From: an uncultured Coriobacteriaceae bacterium
GTDB lineage: Bacteria > Actinomycetota > Coriobacteriia > Coriobacteriales > UMGS124
Assembly (NCBI GenBank): GCA_900539345.1
Contig: UQBS01000039.1
Location: 1 to 27,431, forward strand
Reading direction: 5' to 3'
DNA length: 27,431 nt
The notes under the pieces were generated by a model. The model worked only from the letters and a program-made list of their open reading frames with translations, did no database searches and was not told the origin of the DNA. Below, one piece after another: positions 8,301 to 16,729 of the stretch (position 1 is the first letter of the stretch; the number at the start of each line of letters is the position of its first letter). Position numbers and translations under genes: made by a program.

Positions 8301-10763
8301 ATGGACCACATGAACCCTTACCTGCATCTTGTGCTTATCGCTCGACTCGATGCGGGCGCCACCTCTCTGTCCTGGCGTGTCAAGGAGGCCCTGGAAGCCC
8401 AGGGTCATACGGTGTTTCTGTTCGCGCCCGAACGTTGGTCAAGCTTGTTCGATGAATCTGGCGTGCTTGACTTGGGCGGTCTTGCTCGTTTTCTTGACGT
8501 GGAACGCCCCGATGCGGTGCTGATGTGCGATGGCCTGGGAGTCAAGGTCGCAGCTGGCGACGGCCTTCTCGACAAGGTGCCGTTGGGGGCGCTTGTTGCG
8601 AATGCGGCCGAGCTGAAGTGCAGTGTTGACCAGAGCACCCCGGGGGCGCTTGGGTTCGCGTTGGCGGCAATGTCTGACGAGCGCTTTGCATCTGACTTCC
8701 AGGGTGGTGCGACGGATGTACCGGGCGCGGCCGGCTCTTTTGACGGCGTGCCTGTTTTCACGTTCCCGCCGTACCCCGACACGCCCTATTTGACGACCCC
8801 GCTTGCCAACGATGTGGCATGCCCGACCAATGTCATGTGCCTGCAGGATGCCACGCCCGCCCGCGTCGCATTCATGCGTGAGCTTGCGAACATGCCCGAG
8901 ATGGCGGGCGTCGAAGTTTGCTGCTTTGGCCGCGATTGGCCGGCTGACCTGCAACGGAGCCTTGAATTCACGGCTATCACGTATGCGGCGCGGTCGAGCC
9001 TGGCGTGTGTCGCCTTTGAAGATGAGGACGTACTCGGTGTCGCGGATGGCACCGCCCGCCCGCTCGACCGACTCCAGAACGACATGCGTATGGCGCTGGT
9101 TGCCGCGGATGGGGTCGCACCCGTGCGTGTTTGCTGCGCTGCGCCCGCCGCTCAGCCCTCCCCGGCTGAGGAGGCCGACCTTAATCGGGCGGGCGGGCTT
9201 GAGAAGCTTGCCAGCCTGGCACGCCAGCGCGGCCTCAATGCATCGGCCATGCGTGCGCGCAAGCTCCCTGTCGCATATGAGGGGCCGGTTCTTGAGGACG
9301 GGCTCAGCCGTGCCCTTTCCCACCTTCGCTGCTTGTATGTCTCCCGAGGCTTAATGTCCGGTGCCCCTGCACCTCGCTGTGTGGTGTGCGTGCTGGGGTA
9401 CTTTGGCATGGGCAACTTCGGCGATGAGTACATCTTGGCGTCAATCTCGGCTCGCTTGCGGGAGCGTATTCCGGGCTGCGTTGTGGTGGCTGTGGGCGAG
9501 AATCCCGCGCATACGCTGCAACATCGCGGAATTGTCTCATTTACTGTGGCGGACAAACATGCGCTTGATGAGACTCTCTCGCATTGCTCGGCTGCTGTTG
9601 TCGCTGCAGGACTCCTCTTCGACCAGGGCATTCGTTGGACGATGGGTCGCTCCGAGCTTCTTTCCGACATGCCTCACACCGACATTCCCGGCATTGCCGC
9701 TTTCGTTGAGCTCGCATGGCTCAACGAGTGCCGCACGTTCTTTTACTGCGCCGGGGCCGGTCCGCTCGATGTCGCCGCAGGTCGTGCGCTTGTGCGCCTC
9801 ATGGGAAAGCTTGACGCGCGTTTCCTTGTGCGCGACGAGCAGACTGAGAGGCTCATTGTGTCGTGCGGTGTGCCGGCCGAGCAGGTGAGCGAGCGGGCGG
9901 ACGCGGCTTTCCTGGGCAAGGTCGAGCGGACCGATGTCGTTCAATCCTGGTTTGCCAACGAGGGCATCGACCTGGCTGCGTCGCGTCTCGTGGCCGTCTC
10001 TCTGCGTGAGTATGAGAACGCGCCACGAGATTTTGCCGCCCGCATAGCCAAGGCGCTCGACCGGGTGGCGAATGCCCATCCTGACGTCGTGTTTGCCGCA
10101 TGCTTGCTCGACCCGAGCGATGCGTCGTTGGCGGCTGCAGTTCAGGCCGAGATGACCGATTCCGAGCGCCTCCATGTGTTTGACCCCGCGGGTGCGGTCG
10201 AGCCGATGGCTGACTTGCTGAGCAGGTCGAGCGCGGGCCTCTCGATGCGCTACCACTGCTCGCTGCTTCTGGGGTCGTTTGGCGTTCCGTGCGTAGGTTT
10301 GGGCTATTTGCCCAAGGTTGTTTCCTTGTATCAGGATCTGGGCCAGGCCGACACCCTGCTTGAGATGGATGCTGACGCATCCCAGGTTTCCGACAGGCTC
10401 GAGAGGGTGCTTGCCGAGGCGGACACGCGTGCCGAGATGCTTCGCACGCGTGTCGAGGCCTTGCGTGCGCGAACCCAATCTGCCGAAGACGAGCTGGTAG
10501 ATTGGGTGTGCGCTCAGGCACCAGCGAAGTGTGGCGCGATTGGTCGTGAGTTTTTCTTGCGCACGGTGCCGGCCAGCGCGTTGGAGGGCGTGCACCTAGC
10601 GGCGGAGTTGGAGGCCCAGCGCCAGAGTGGGGCGCAGCTTTCAGTCGAGCTCGATGCAGCCCTCGCGGAAGTGCGCGACGTTCGCGCGTCGTGGTCGTAT
10701 CGTATCGGCAATGCTCTCATTCAGCCGCTTGCTGCCCTCAAGCGCACGCTGAAAAAGGGATAA
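8301..10763 (+). CDS. Polysaccharide pyruvyl transferase-domain protein with extra N-terminal region
   Basis: The ATG at 8301 has GGAG 6 bases upstream, giving 820 residues; an in-frame GTG 36 bases earlier lacks this. Residues from about 360 to 690 match the pyruvyl transferase family (CsaB/WcaK type), which moves pyruvate from phosphoenolpyruvate onto sugars of cell-wall polymers. Visible motifs are LGYFGMGNFGDE near 365-376, FYCAGAGPLD, and SMRYHCSLLLGSFGVPCVGLGY near 648-668. The first 350 residues start with LHLVLIARLDAG and look like a Rossmann-type glycan-enzyme domain, but I do not recognise the family. The last 100 residues are predicted coiled coil ending in ASWSYRIGNALIQPL and a basic tail. 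Typical family members are only about 300-400 residues, so this is a fusion. Confidence 0.82.
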   Translation: MDHMNPYLHLVLIARLDAGATSLSWRVKEALEAQGHTVFLFAPERWSSLFDESGVLDLGGLARFLDVERPDAVLMCDGLGVKVAAGDGLLDKVPLGALVANAAELKCSVDQSTPGALGFALAAMSDERFASDFQGGATDVPGAAGSFDGVPVFTFPPYPDTPYLTTPLANDVACPTNVMCLQDATPARVAFMRELANMPEMAGVEVCCFGRDWPADLQRSLEFTAITYAARSSLACVAFEDEDVLGVADGTARPLDRLQNDMRMALVAADGVAPVRVCCAAPAAQPSPAEEADLNRAGGLEKLASLARQRGLNASAMRARKLPVAYEGPVLEDGLSRALSHLRCLYVSRGLMSGAPAPRCVVCVLGYFGMGNFGDEYILASISARLRERIPGCVVVAVGENPAHTLQHRGIVSFTVADKHALDETLSHCSAAVVAAGLLFDQGIRWTMGRSELLSDMPHTDIPGIAAFVELAWLNECRTFFYCAGAGPLDVAAGRALVRLMGKLDARFLVRDEQTERLIVSCGVPAEQVSERADAAFLGKVERTDVVQSWFANEGIDLAASRLVAVSLREYENAPRDFAARIAKALDRVANAHPDVVFAACLLDPSDASLAAAVQAEMTDSERLHVFDPAGAVEPMADLLSRSSAGLSMRYHCSLLLGSFGVPCVGLGYLPKVVSLYQDLGQADTLLEMDADASQVSDRLERVLAEADTRAEMLRTRVEALRARTQSAEDELVDWVCAQAPAKCGAIGREFFLRTVPASALEGVHLAAELEAQRQSGAQLSVELDAALAEVRDVRASWSYRIGNALIQPLAALKRTLKKG

Positions 10764-10845
10764 TGAGGTTGCGCTTATAGAGTGCGCGTGATTTGATTGC
10801 CTTGACCGATTGTTGACACAGCGACTGAATGTGAGGCGTTTGCTT

Positions 10846-12033
10846 GTGACTGCTCGAATTGAGAAGTGCGCTGTTCCCTTGGCCGCCCTTGCCCTGAGTG
10901 CCACGGTTTTTGCAGGCACCTGCTGCATGCCGGCAAGTGCCTATGCCTCGTCGTTTGGCGACGTGGGGGGACATTGGGCTGAAGACGACGGTTGGATCGA
11001 TTATGCCAGCTTGAACGGTTTGATGACGGGCTACGATGACTCGAACCGGTTCGGCCCCGACGACCCGCTTACTCGCGGCATGGTCGCCACAGTTCTATAC
11101 AGGCTCGCCGGCGGCACACCTGTGGGGGACTCGGGATTTCCTGACGTTGAGCAGGGCATTTGGTACTCCGACGCCATTGCATGGTGCAAGGCGAACGGCA
11201 TCATCACGGGTTATCCCGAGGACGGCACCTTTAGGCCCAATGAGCAGGTTCTCCGTGCCGAGCTCGCAACGATGGCGTATCGATTCGCTGCCTGGGCCGG
11301 CATCGATGTGAGCGCAAGCGATGCGGCGTACTATCTGACGCAGGACACAGGCCTCATCGACAGGCCCAACAACGCGTTTTCGTATGCACGCTCGGCCCTC
11401 ATTTGGACCTGCGACACCGGCGTGCTCAACGGCAAGTATGACACCGAAGGTTTTGCATGGCTTGATGCGCAGTGCACGGCGACGCGCGGTGAGGCCGCGA
11501 AGATCTTCTCGGTGCTCAAGCGCGACGTGGTAGACCGTTCTGGCAGCTACTCCGTCTCGTTTGACTCTGCGGGTGGCAGCGAGGTCGCCGCGCAGGGCGT
11601 TGCTTCCGGCACTAAGGCGAGCCGTCCTGTCGATCCCACCCGCGCGGGCTACACCTTCGTCAACTGGTATTCCGACAAGGCCCTGACGCGTGTTTTCAAC
11701 TTCAGCTCCAACGTCACGGGCAACGTTACGGCGTATGCCAAGTGGCAGGCCGAGACGAGCGCCCATGACGGGGAGATTGACGAGGTTGCGGCTGTGGCCG
11801 ACGAGCCCACGTACGACATCGTGGCGCCCGAGTTCGACCTGGTTGCGCCCGCTGAGCCCGATGCGGGCACGAGCGAAGCTGCTCCCGAGCCGCCCCTTGA
11901 AGACGCGCCTACGTACGACGATGTTGCAGGCGGCGCTGAATCCGGCAGCGAGGGCGAGGATCAAGCTGGTAGCGAGGCTGATGCCGGCACGCTCGATGCC
12001 TCGCAAGTCGCCGGCGAGGAAAACGCGGCCTAG
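10846..12033 (+). CDS. Exported S-layer homology (SLH) domain protein with one InlB B-repeat
   Basis: The GTG at 10846 has GTGAGG about 9 bases upstream and yields a standard signal peptide with a probable cut after ASAYA (residue 34). A TTG 36 bases earlier is the alternative start. Three SLH repeats follow (about 35-85, 92-145 and 145-215), with GHWAE, GLMTGYDD, GIITGYPEDGTFRPN and RAELATMAYR as markers. They would bind secondary cell-wall polymer, often pyruvylated, which fits the neighbouring pyruvyl transferase gene. Residues 228-298 form a Listeria-Bacteroides (InlB B) repeat with TRAGYTFVNWY and TAYAKWQ. The last 95 residues are acidic and rich in Pro, Ala, Glu and Asp. No sortase motif is present. 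The stop codon overlaps that of the convergent acyltransferase gene within CTAG. Confidence 0.88.
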   Translation: MTARIEKCAVPLAALALSATVFAGTCCMPASAYASSFGDVGGHWAEDDGWIDYASLNGLMTGYDDSNRFGPDDPLTRGMVATVLYRLAGGTPVGDSGFPDVEQGIWYSDAIAWCKANGIITGYPEDGTFRPNEQVLRAELATMAYRFAAWAGIDVSASDAAYYLTQDTGLIDRPNNAFSYARSALIWTCDTGVLNGKYDTEGFAWLDAQCTATRGEAAKIFSVLKRDVVDRSGSYSVSFDSAGGSEVAAQGVASGTKASRPVDPTRAGYTFVNWYSDKALTRVFNFSSNVTGNVTAYAKWQAETSAHDGEIDEVAAVADEPTYDIVAPEFDLVAPAEPDAGTSEAAPEPPLEDAPTYDDVAGGAESGSEGEDQAGSEADAGTLDASQVAGEENAA

Positions 12034-13115
12034 CTTTTTGCAACTGAGGTGCTTTGAGCGGCTGGCCTCCTGCTGGGGAAGAACAACCCTGAGATGGGCC
12101 TCGGCAGGAGGTACAGCAGCCCGGTGAGCGCGGCGATGACGACGCAACGCCCGGCGAAGATCACAACCCACGAGGGAACAGGCAGGCCGGCGCAGAGGTT
12201 TTGGACGATGTCCCAGGGGAATGCGTCCATCTCGACCAGGTGCATGCAGAAGACGGGCAGCGTGATGGTGCCGAACGCCCGTATCGGCTCGGCAATGCGG
12301 GGGCCGTGCTGTTCGAGCAGCATGCAGCCCTTGAGGACGCACAGGGCACCGCAGATTCCACCTAGCGTGTCGAGAACCACGCCGTCGCTGTACACGTTTG
12401 CCACCATCCACAGGTTTCCGCCCACGCGAGCGCAATATAGCCAGGCTGCGAGCATGATCCACCAGGTCAGAGGGTGGAGGGAACCAGGCTCGAGGAGCTT
12501 TGAGGCGCGAGCCTTCTGCCCCAGCCACATCCAGAACACAGCGCAGCAGGCCGCCTGAATGCTCCAGGGAAGCCAGAACTTGTCGGCCGTGAGGTAGCCG
12601 AAGGCGAAGAGACCGCCGATGGCCGCTGCGGGATAACGTGTCTGGTTTGCCCATGTGAGCAGGATTTTTGCAAAGAAGAGCGCCAAGAGATACCAGATGG
12701 CGCCCACGCCCGTGATGCCGGCGGGCATGATATCGGGCCACGTGCCGCCCGCGCCGTAGAGGCAGGCGATGGTCCAGCGCGGCAGAAGCTCGCCGACGCC
12801 GCCTCCGTGACCGGGCATGACCAGGCCGCGCAGCGTCATGAGGGCAAGCAAGATGATGCAGGTGGCTGCATAGGGGAGCAGCAGGGCCTTGGCGTTCTTC
12901 TTGACGTAGTCGCGGTCGAGGCTGGCGCTTGGTTTGCAGAACCATCCGCTCACGATGAAGAAAAGCGGCATGTCAAACGAGTAGCAGAAAGTGACGATCG
13001 GCCACGGCATACCATATTCCGAGGTGTGGCCCACCATGACGGCAAACAGGGCGATGCCCTTTGCGATGTCGAAGTAGCCAATGCGCTTTTTGGTTTGTGT
13101 CACTGCCTGTGCCAT
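12030..13115 (-). CDS. Acyltransferase family 3 membrane protein
   Basis: This is a 361-residue integral membrane protein with about ten hydrophobic segments. It is expected to transfer an acyl group, often acetyl, to sugars or lipids at the outer face of the membrane. The N-terminal signature RIGYFDIAKGIALFAVMVGH includes the conserved histidine at the end of the first segment. FSFDMPLFFIVSGW-like sequence (here YSFDMPLFFIVSGWF) marks the second family motif. The ATG is preceded by AAGGAAG. It lies in the surface-glycan block and may decorate the polymer made there, but no substrate can be read from the sequence. Confidence 0.88.
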   Translation of the reverse strand: MAQAVTQTKKRIGYFDIAKGIALFAVMVGHTSEYGMPWPIVTFCYSFDMPLFFIVSGWFCKPSASLDRDYVKKNAKALLLPYAATCIILLALMTLRGLVMPGHGGGVGELLPRWTIACLYGAGGTWPDIMPAGITGVGAIWYLLALFFAKILLTWANQTRYPAAAIGGLFAFGYLTADKFWLPWSIQAACCAVFWMWLGQKARASKLLEPGSLHPLTWWIMLAAWLYCARVGGNLWMVANVYSDGVVLDTLGGICGALCVLKGCMLLEQHGPRIAEPIRAFGTITLPVFCMHLVEMDAFPWDIVQNLCAGLPVPSWVVIFAGRCVVIAALTGLLYLLPRPISGLFFPSRRPAAQSTSVAKS

Positions 13116-13285
13116 GTGCTTCCTTTATCGCATCGATCGTTGTTGCAACGGCACAGTATACGTGTTCTCGCTGGTAGCGAGATGAACTGCATGGAAGGTT
13201 CAAGCAAAAGACTGGCGTATGGCTGAGGCGACGCGCGTTGTGCCGTGATACCATCGCAGTTCTTATGGGCGACTGACGGGAGGCG

Positions 13286-14050
13286 ATGGCGCCAATGAAG
13301 ACGAAGAATAAGACCCTCGCTGCATCCTTGGCCGCCTCACTTGCGGTGTTGGCGGCGGTGCTGCGTTTTGCGATGCGCGGCTACGACGTGGTGGCGCTCA
13401 TCCTGCTTGTCGGCGCGGCCTTCGTGGCGCTTTGGGCGTTTGTCGGCGGCGTTGTTTTCAAGGTGGCGGCGGGCGTCGCGGGTGTCGTGGCGCTTGCCGT
13501 GGCCGTAACGGAGATCCCCATTGTCTTCAACGCAAAGACCGATGCGACCGACGGTGTTGAGTATGTTGTTGTCCTTGGGGCGCGGGTAGATGAGAATGGA
13601 AACCCCTCGTATTCCCTGCTCTGGCGGCTCGAGGCGACGCTGGAGTATTTGAACGCGCATTCTGATGCCACGGTCGTGCTGTCCGGCGGGCAAGGCGTCG
13701 ACGAACCCATGAGCGAGGCCGCGTGCATGCACGACTGGCTTGTGGGGCATGGCGTTGACGAAGACAGGCTCATCATGGAAGACCAGAGCACGAACACCTT
13801 TGAGAACCTGCGCAACTCGTTTGCGATTCTGGAGCAGCGCACGGGTGGGCACGACCTTGACGGCAAGGTGGCCGTTGTGTCGAGTTCCTACCACTTGTTC
13901 CGAGCGAAGCTGATTGCCTCCGGCTTAGGCGTCGATGTGTCGGGTGTCGCCGCCTTTCCGGGCAACCCCGTCGTGACGGTCAACTATTTCATTCGCGAGG
14001 CCCCCGCCGTATGGAAGCAGCTGCTCCTTAACGCGATGAGCGCGAACTAG
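13286..14050 (+). CDS. YdcF/SanA-type DUF218 membrane protein
   Basis: This 254-residue protein has three hydrophobic segments in the first 90 residues and then one DUF218 domain. The domain shows EYVVVLGARV, SGGQGVDEPMSEA, DRLIMEDQSTNTFENL and VVSSSYHLFRA, all hallmark positions of the YdcF family. E. coli relatives (ElyC, SanA) affect cell-envelope integrity and handling of lipid carriers, but the reaction is not established. Two possible starts exist: ATG at 13286, only 2 bases after GGGAGG, or ATG at 13295. The 3' end overlaps the convergent endonuclease III gene by 23 bases. Confidence 0.85.
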   Translation: MAPMKTKNKTLAASLAASLAVLAAVLRFAMRGYDVVALILLVGAAFVALWAFVGGVVFKVAAGVAGVVALAVAVTEIPIVFNAKTDATDGVEYVVVLGARVDENGNPSYSLLWRLEATLEYLNAHSDATVVLSGGQGVDEPMSEAACMHDWLVGHGVDEDRLIMEDQSTNTFENLRNSFAILEQRTGGHDLDGKVAVVSSSYHLFRAKLIASGLGVDVSGVAAFPGNPVVTVNYFIREAPAVWKQLLLNAMSAN

Positions 14051-14867
14051 AGGAGCCGCCCTTGGCGCTGGCCCGCAGGCAGGTGCCGCGCGAGGGGCAC
14101 AGGTCGGCCAAGGGGCATGGCAGCCCTGTGCCCACGCCCGACCAAGCTTCGCGGCCGCTCGCGTCCGGGTAGGTGCCGATGGCATCGAGATAGGCCTTTG
14201 TTTTTGCCAGCGACTTCGTAGCGCTGGGTCCATCAATGCCGCCGATCTCGAGCTCGGCCACGCAGGCTGGCTTCTTGGCATCGCACACTTGCCTGCCGTA
14301 GAGCACCCACTGGTGGTTCACCGGGCCCCACCATTCATGCGGTATGAGTTTGAGCAGGTCTTTCTCTGCATCGAGCGGAGCCTTGGCTGAGGTAAAGCCT
14401 AGGCGCGTTGCGATGCGGAAGACGTGGGTGTCCACCGCGATGCCCTCGACGATGCCGAACGCGTTGTTGAGCACGATATTTGCCGTCTTGCGGCCAACGC
14501 CGGGCAGCCGCGTGAGCTCCTCCATGGTGGACGGCACGTGTCCGCCAAATTCCACGGTCACCATTTGCGCCGCCTCCACTGCGTGCTTGGCCTTGGAGCG
14601 GAAGAAACCCAAGGGATGCAGTACTTCCTCCACCTCGCCGAGAGGGGCTCCGGCGAGAGCTGCGGCGTCGGGCCAGCGGTCGAAGAGGATGGGGGTCACC
14701 TTGTTCACTGAGGCATCCGTGGTTTGCGCGGAAAGCAACACGGCGATGACCAGGGAGAATGGGTCGTGAAAGTGCAGGGCGCACTCGGCGTTGGGGTAGA
14801 GCTCTGCCATGCGCTTGCATACTTCCAGCGCTCGCTCGCGTTTGTGCGTCATTGATTCACGTGGCAT
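14028..14867 (-). CDS. nth: Endonuclease III with an insertion in the iron-sulfur loop
   Basis: This is a base-excision-repair DNA glycosylase and AP lyase that removes oxidised pyrimidines. The helix-hairpin-helix LPGVGRKTAN carries the catalytic lysine K127, and VDTHV carries the catalytic aspartate D146. The [4Fe-4S] ligands start normally as C195-x6-C202. In family members the third cysteine usually follows after 2 residues; here 48 residues intervene before C251, which with C257 forms CPLADLC, the expected end of the loop. The protein is therefore 279 residues, about 65 longer than E. coli Nth. The ATG has AAGGAG 7 bases upstream. It starts 10 bases after the LuxR-type gene and probably shares its message. 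Confidence 0.92.
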   Translation of the reverse strand: MPRESMTHKRERALEVCKRMAELYPNAECALHFHDPFSLVIAVLLSAQTTDASVNKVTPILFDRWPDAAALAGAPLGEVEEVLHPLGFFRSKAKHAVEAAQMVTVEFGGHVPSTMEELTRLPGVGRKTANIVLNNAFGIVEGIAVDTHVFRIATRLGFTSAKAPLDAEKDLLKLIPHEWWGPVNHQWVLYGRQVCDAKKPACVAELEIGGIDGPSATKSLAKTKAYLDAIGTYPDASGREAWSGVGTGLPCPLADLCPSRGTCLRASAKGGSSSSRSSR

Positions 14868-14877
14868 GGGACGCTCC

Positions 14878-16383
14878 TTATTGCGCGGCGTCGGGGGAGG
14901 CCTGGTTTATGCAGTGGGGCTGCGTTTTCTCATAGTACGACTCAAAGTCGTCGAGTAAGCCCATGCGGGAGTTGACATGAGCTTTTTGATACACGTTGTG
15001 GACATGGGCACGTACCGTTGATTCGGCGACACAGAGATGGGCGGCGATGTAGGAAGTCGTGCGCCCTTCAATGAGATAAGAAAGGACTTCGGCTTCTCTC
15101 GGTGAAAGGTTGATTGTTTCGGCATAGCGATCAAGCGCTTTGGTGCGGCCGAGGCGGTAGTCCGGCTCTTCCGCTGCAGCACGTTCCTCGGCCAGCGCGT
15201 TTACTGCGCAAATGTCGTTGTCACCGAAGAGTTGTGTGGCAGCGAGCACGATTAGAAAGAGTCCGCCTGCAAACAAGGTGGCGTTCGGCAAAAAGACGAG
15301 GCCGAGACCTGCCGCCCATCCCGTCACCATGCCGAGTGAGATTGCGAGACGTGCTCGGGCCATAAAATTGAAAAGCGAGGCGTTTCCCGCTTGGACAATA
15401 TTGCAATAGTCGTTGAGGGCGAGAACTTCAAATGTCACATAACCCAGTGCAGTGGGTGCAAAAGCGACAAGTGAGTTCGCACCCGACGCATCGAGCAGCA
15501 GGCCGAGCCCGATGAGCGGTGCGCAGGCTCGGTAAAGGGTATAGGTGCCGCTCTCCCTTTTTCCCACGCGGCAGAGAAGGAGGTAGACGATTGCCAGGAC
15601 GACCATGCAGGCAGGCTCAACGACGGACCCGAAGTTTTGAATTGTGCCGTGCTCTCTATACGTCACAGAGCAATGTACGGCAAACAAAAAGGCATATATG
15701 CCCAAGCAGATTGTTATACGGGCAAGCGAGGTGGCAAGGGTTTTTGTCAACGAGGCGGCCTGGTGGGAAGTGGGGGAGGGAAGACTCGTGTGGTCTGAGT
15801 CGGCATTGAGAAACCCGCTGCCTGTCTGGCTGGCGCGAAGTCTTGCAGAGAGCAGGAACGAGATTGCGGATGCCGCCGGCAGCAGCACGGCTGCTGCCGT
15901 CATTGCGACGCGTCCAAGAGCCATGGCGGCGAGAAACAGTACGGATCCCGCCGCGTAGGAGAGGACGAGCATGGCAAGTGCGTCGCCGAGTCTCATATAC
16001 CCAAAGAAGCTCAGCCACAGCAGGAACATGCATGTGTCGGCGAGGGCCGCAAGAAGGGCGGCGATGCCTGAAAAAGCGGGGTTGCCTGGGAAGACGAGAA
16101 GGATGGCGGCGGCGAAGGTGCCGGCAAAGAGGCTGCATCCCAAAACCGCGTAGACGCCCGCTCGGGTGCTGAAGAGGCGCGAGGCGGCCAGGGCGAAGAG
16201 CAGTAGCGCCGAGCGGGCTGCAAGCTCAAATGCTTCGAAGGGAATGCCAGAGATGCAAACAATGTCACCGAACAGGGGTGAAGGGGAAATGCCAACCAAG
16301 AAAAGCCAGGCCCAGAAAAAGCCGAAGCCGAGATAGCGCAGTGGGAAAGGCCCTTGCGCGACACCTGCATTCAATATATCCAT
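14878..16383 (-). CDS. Membrane-bound LuxR-family transcriptional regulator
   Basis: The chosen ATG (MDILNAGVAQG) has GGAGG about 8 bases upstream, giving 501 residues; an in-frame start 60 bases earlier is less likely. About 12 hydrophobic segments span residues 15-410, resembling a transporter-like sensor. The C-terminal 65 residues are a LuxR/GerE helix-turn-helix: LSPREAEVLSYLIEGRTT, then IAAHLCVAESTVRAHVHNVYQK. Such membrane LuxR proteins are abundant in Eggerthellaceae and are commonly encoded beside inducible respiratory or dehydroxylase enzymes. It is divergent from the genes leading to the molybdoenzyme and is the obvious candidate regulator of that operon, sensing an unknown small molecule. 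Confidence 0.88.
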   Translation of the reverse strand: MDILNAGVAQGPFPLRYLGFGFFWAWLFLVGISPSPLFGDIVCISGIPFEAFELAARSALLLFALAASRLFSTRAGVYAVLGCSLFAGTFAAAILLVFPGNPAFSGIAALLAALADTCMFLLWLSFFGYMRLGDALAMLVLSYAAGSVLFLAAMALGRVAMTAAAVLLPAASAISFLLSARLRASQTGSGFLNADSDHTSLPSPTSHQAASLTKTLATSLARITICLGIYAFLFAVHCSVTYREHGTIQNFGSVVEPACMVVLAIVYLLLCRVGKRESGTYTLYRACAPLIGLGLLLDASGANSLVAFAPTALGYVTFEVLALNDYCNIVQAGNASLFNFMARARLAISLGMVTGWAAGLGLVFLPNATLFAGGLFLIVLAATQLFGDNDICAVNALAEERAAAEEPDYRLGRTKALDRYAETINLSPREAEVLSYLIEGRTTSYIAAHLCVAESTVRAHVHNVYQKAHVNSRMGLLDDFESYYEKTQPHCINQASPDAAQ

Positions 16384-16504
16384 GTGCCTGGCCTCCTCGC
16401 CCTGTGCGGTAAAGCGAACGCTTCGCCTGTGGATTATAACCATGGATTGTAGGGCTGGGGAGGATGGGAGGAGACGGTTTCTTTTTGGGGGAAGGAGATT
16501 TTGT

Positions 16505-16519
16505 GAGTGCAGTGCACTC
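16505..16519. promoter_or_regulatory. Perfect 15-base palindrome, candidate operator
   Basis: GAGTGCA and TGCACTC flank a single central G. The site lies 122 bases upstream of the LuxR-type start and about 210 bases upstream of the winged-helix gene, in their shared 346-base regulatory region. LuxR-type regulators often bind short dyads of this kind. The assignment to this regulator is inferred. Confidence 0.45.
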
Positions 16520-16627
16520 CATTACTTGAGTCTTTTGTTGTTTGCCCTTTTACCAGGCGCGCTTATGTCAATAAACGCTTGCGTGAATGTGAGCTTCAAG
16601 GGATTTCAGCGTCTTTGCGAATGTTAT

Positions 16628-16654
16628 TTGACCCTTGTTGAGCTGCACTATGAA
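16628..16654 (+). promoter_or_regulatory. Possible promoter for the winged-helix gene
   Basis: TTGACC at 16628-16633 matches five of six -35 bases. TATGAA at 16649-16654 (15-base spacer), or the overlapping TGAATT at 17-base spacing, is a weak -10. Transcription would begin near 16662, about 67 bases before the chosen ATG, which supports that start over the upstream in-frame ATGs. Confidence 0.35.
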
Positions 16655-16729
16655 TTCAGCGTCGCAACGAGACCGCGGCGTGAGGTGACGGTGAGACTGA
16701 GCGTTACGGGGGAGGGGGTGAGAAGAGAC

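Noticed and set aside
11095..12945. A 616-codon minus frame across the SLH gene and the acyltransferase gene
   Set aside because: It overlaps two well-supported genes in other frames and its translation is compositionally biased, with no motif.
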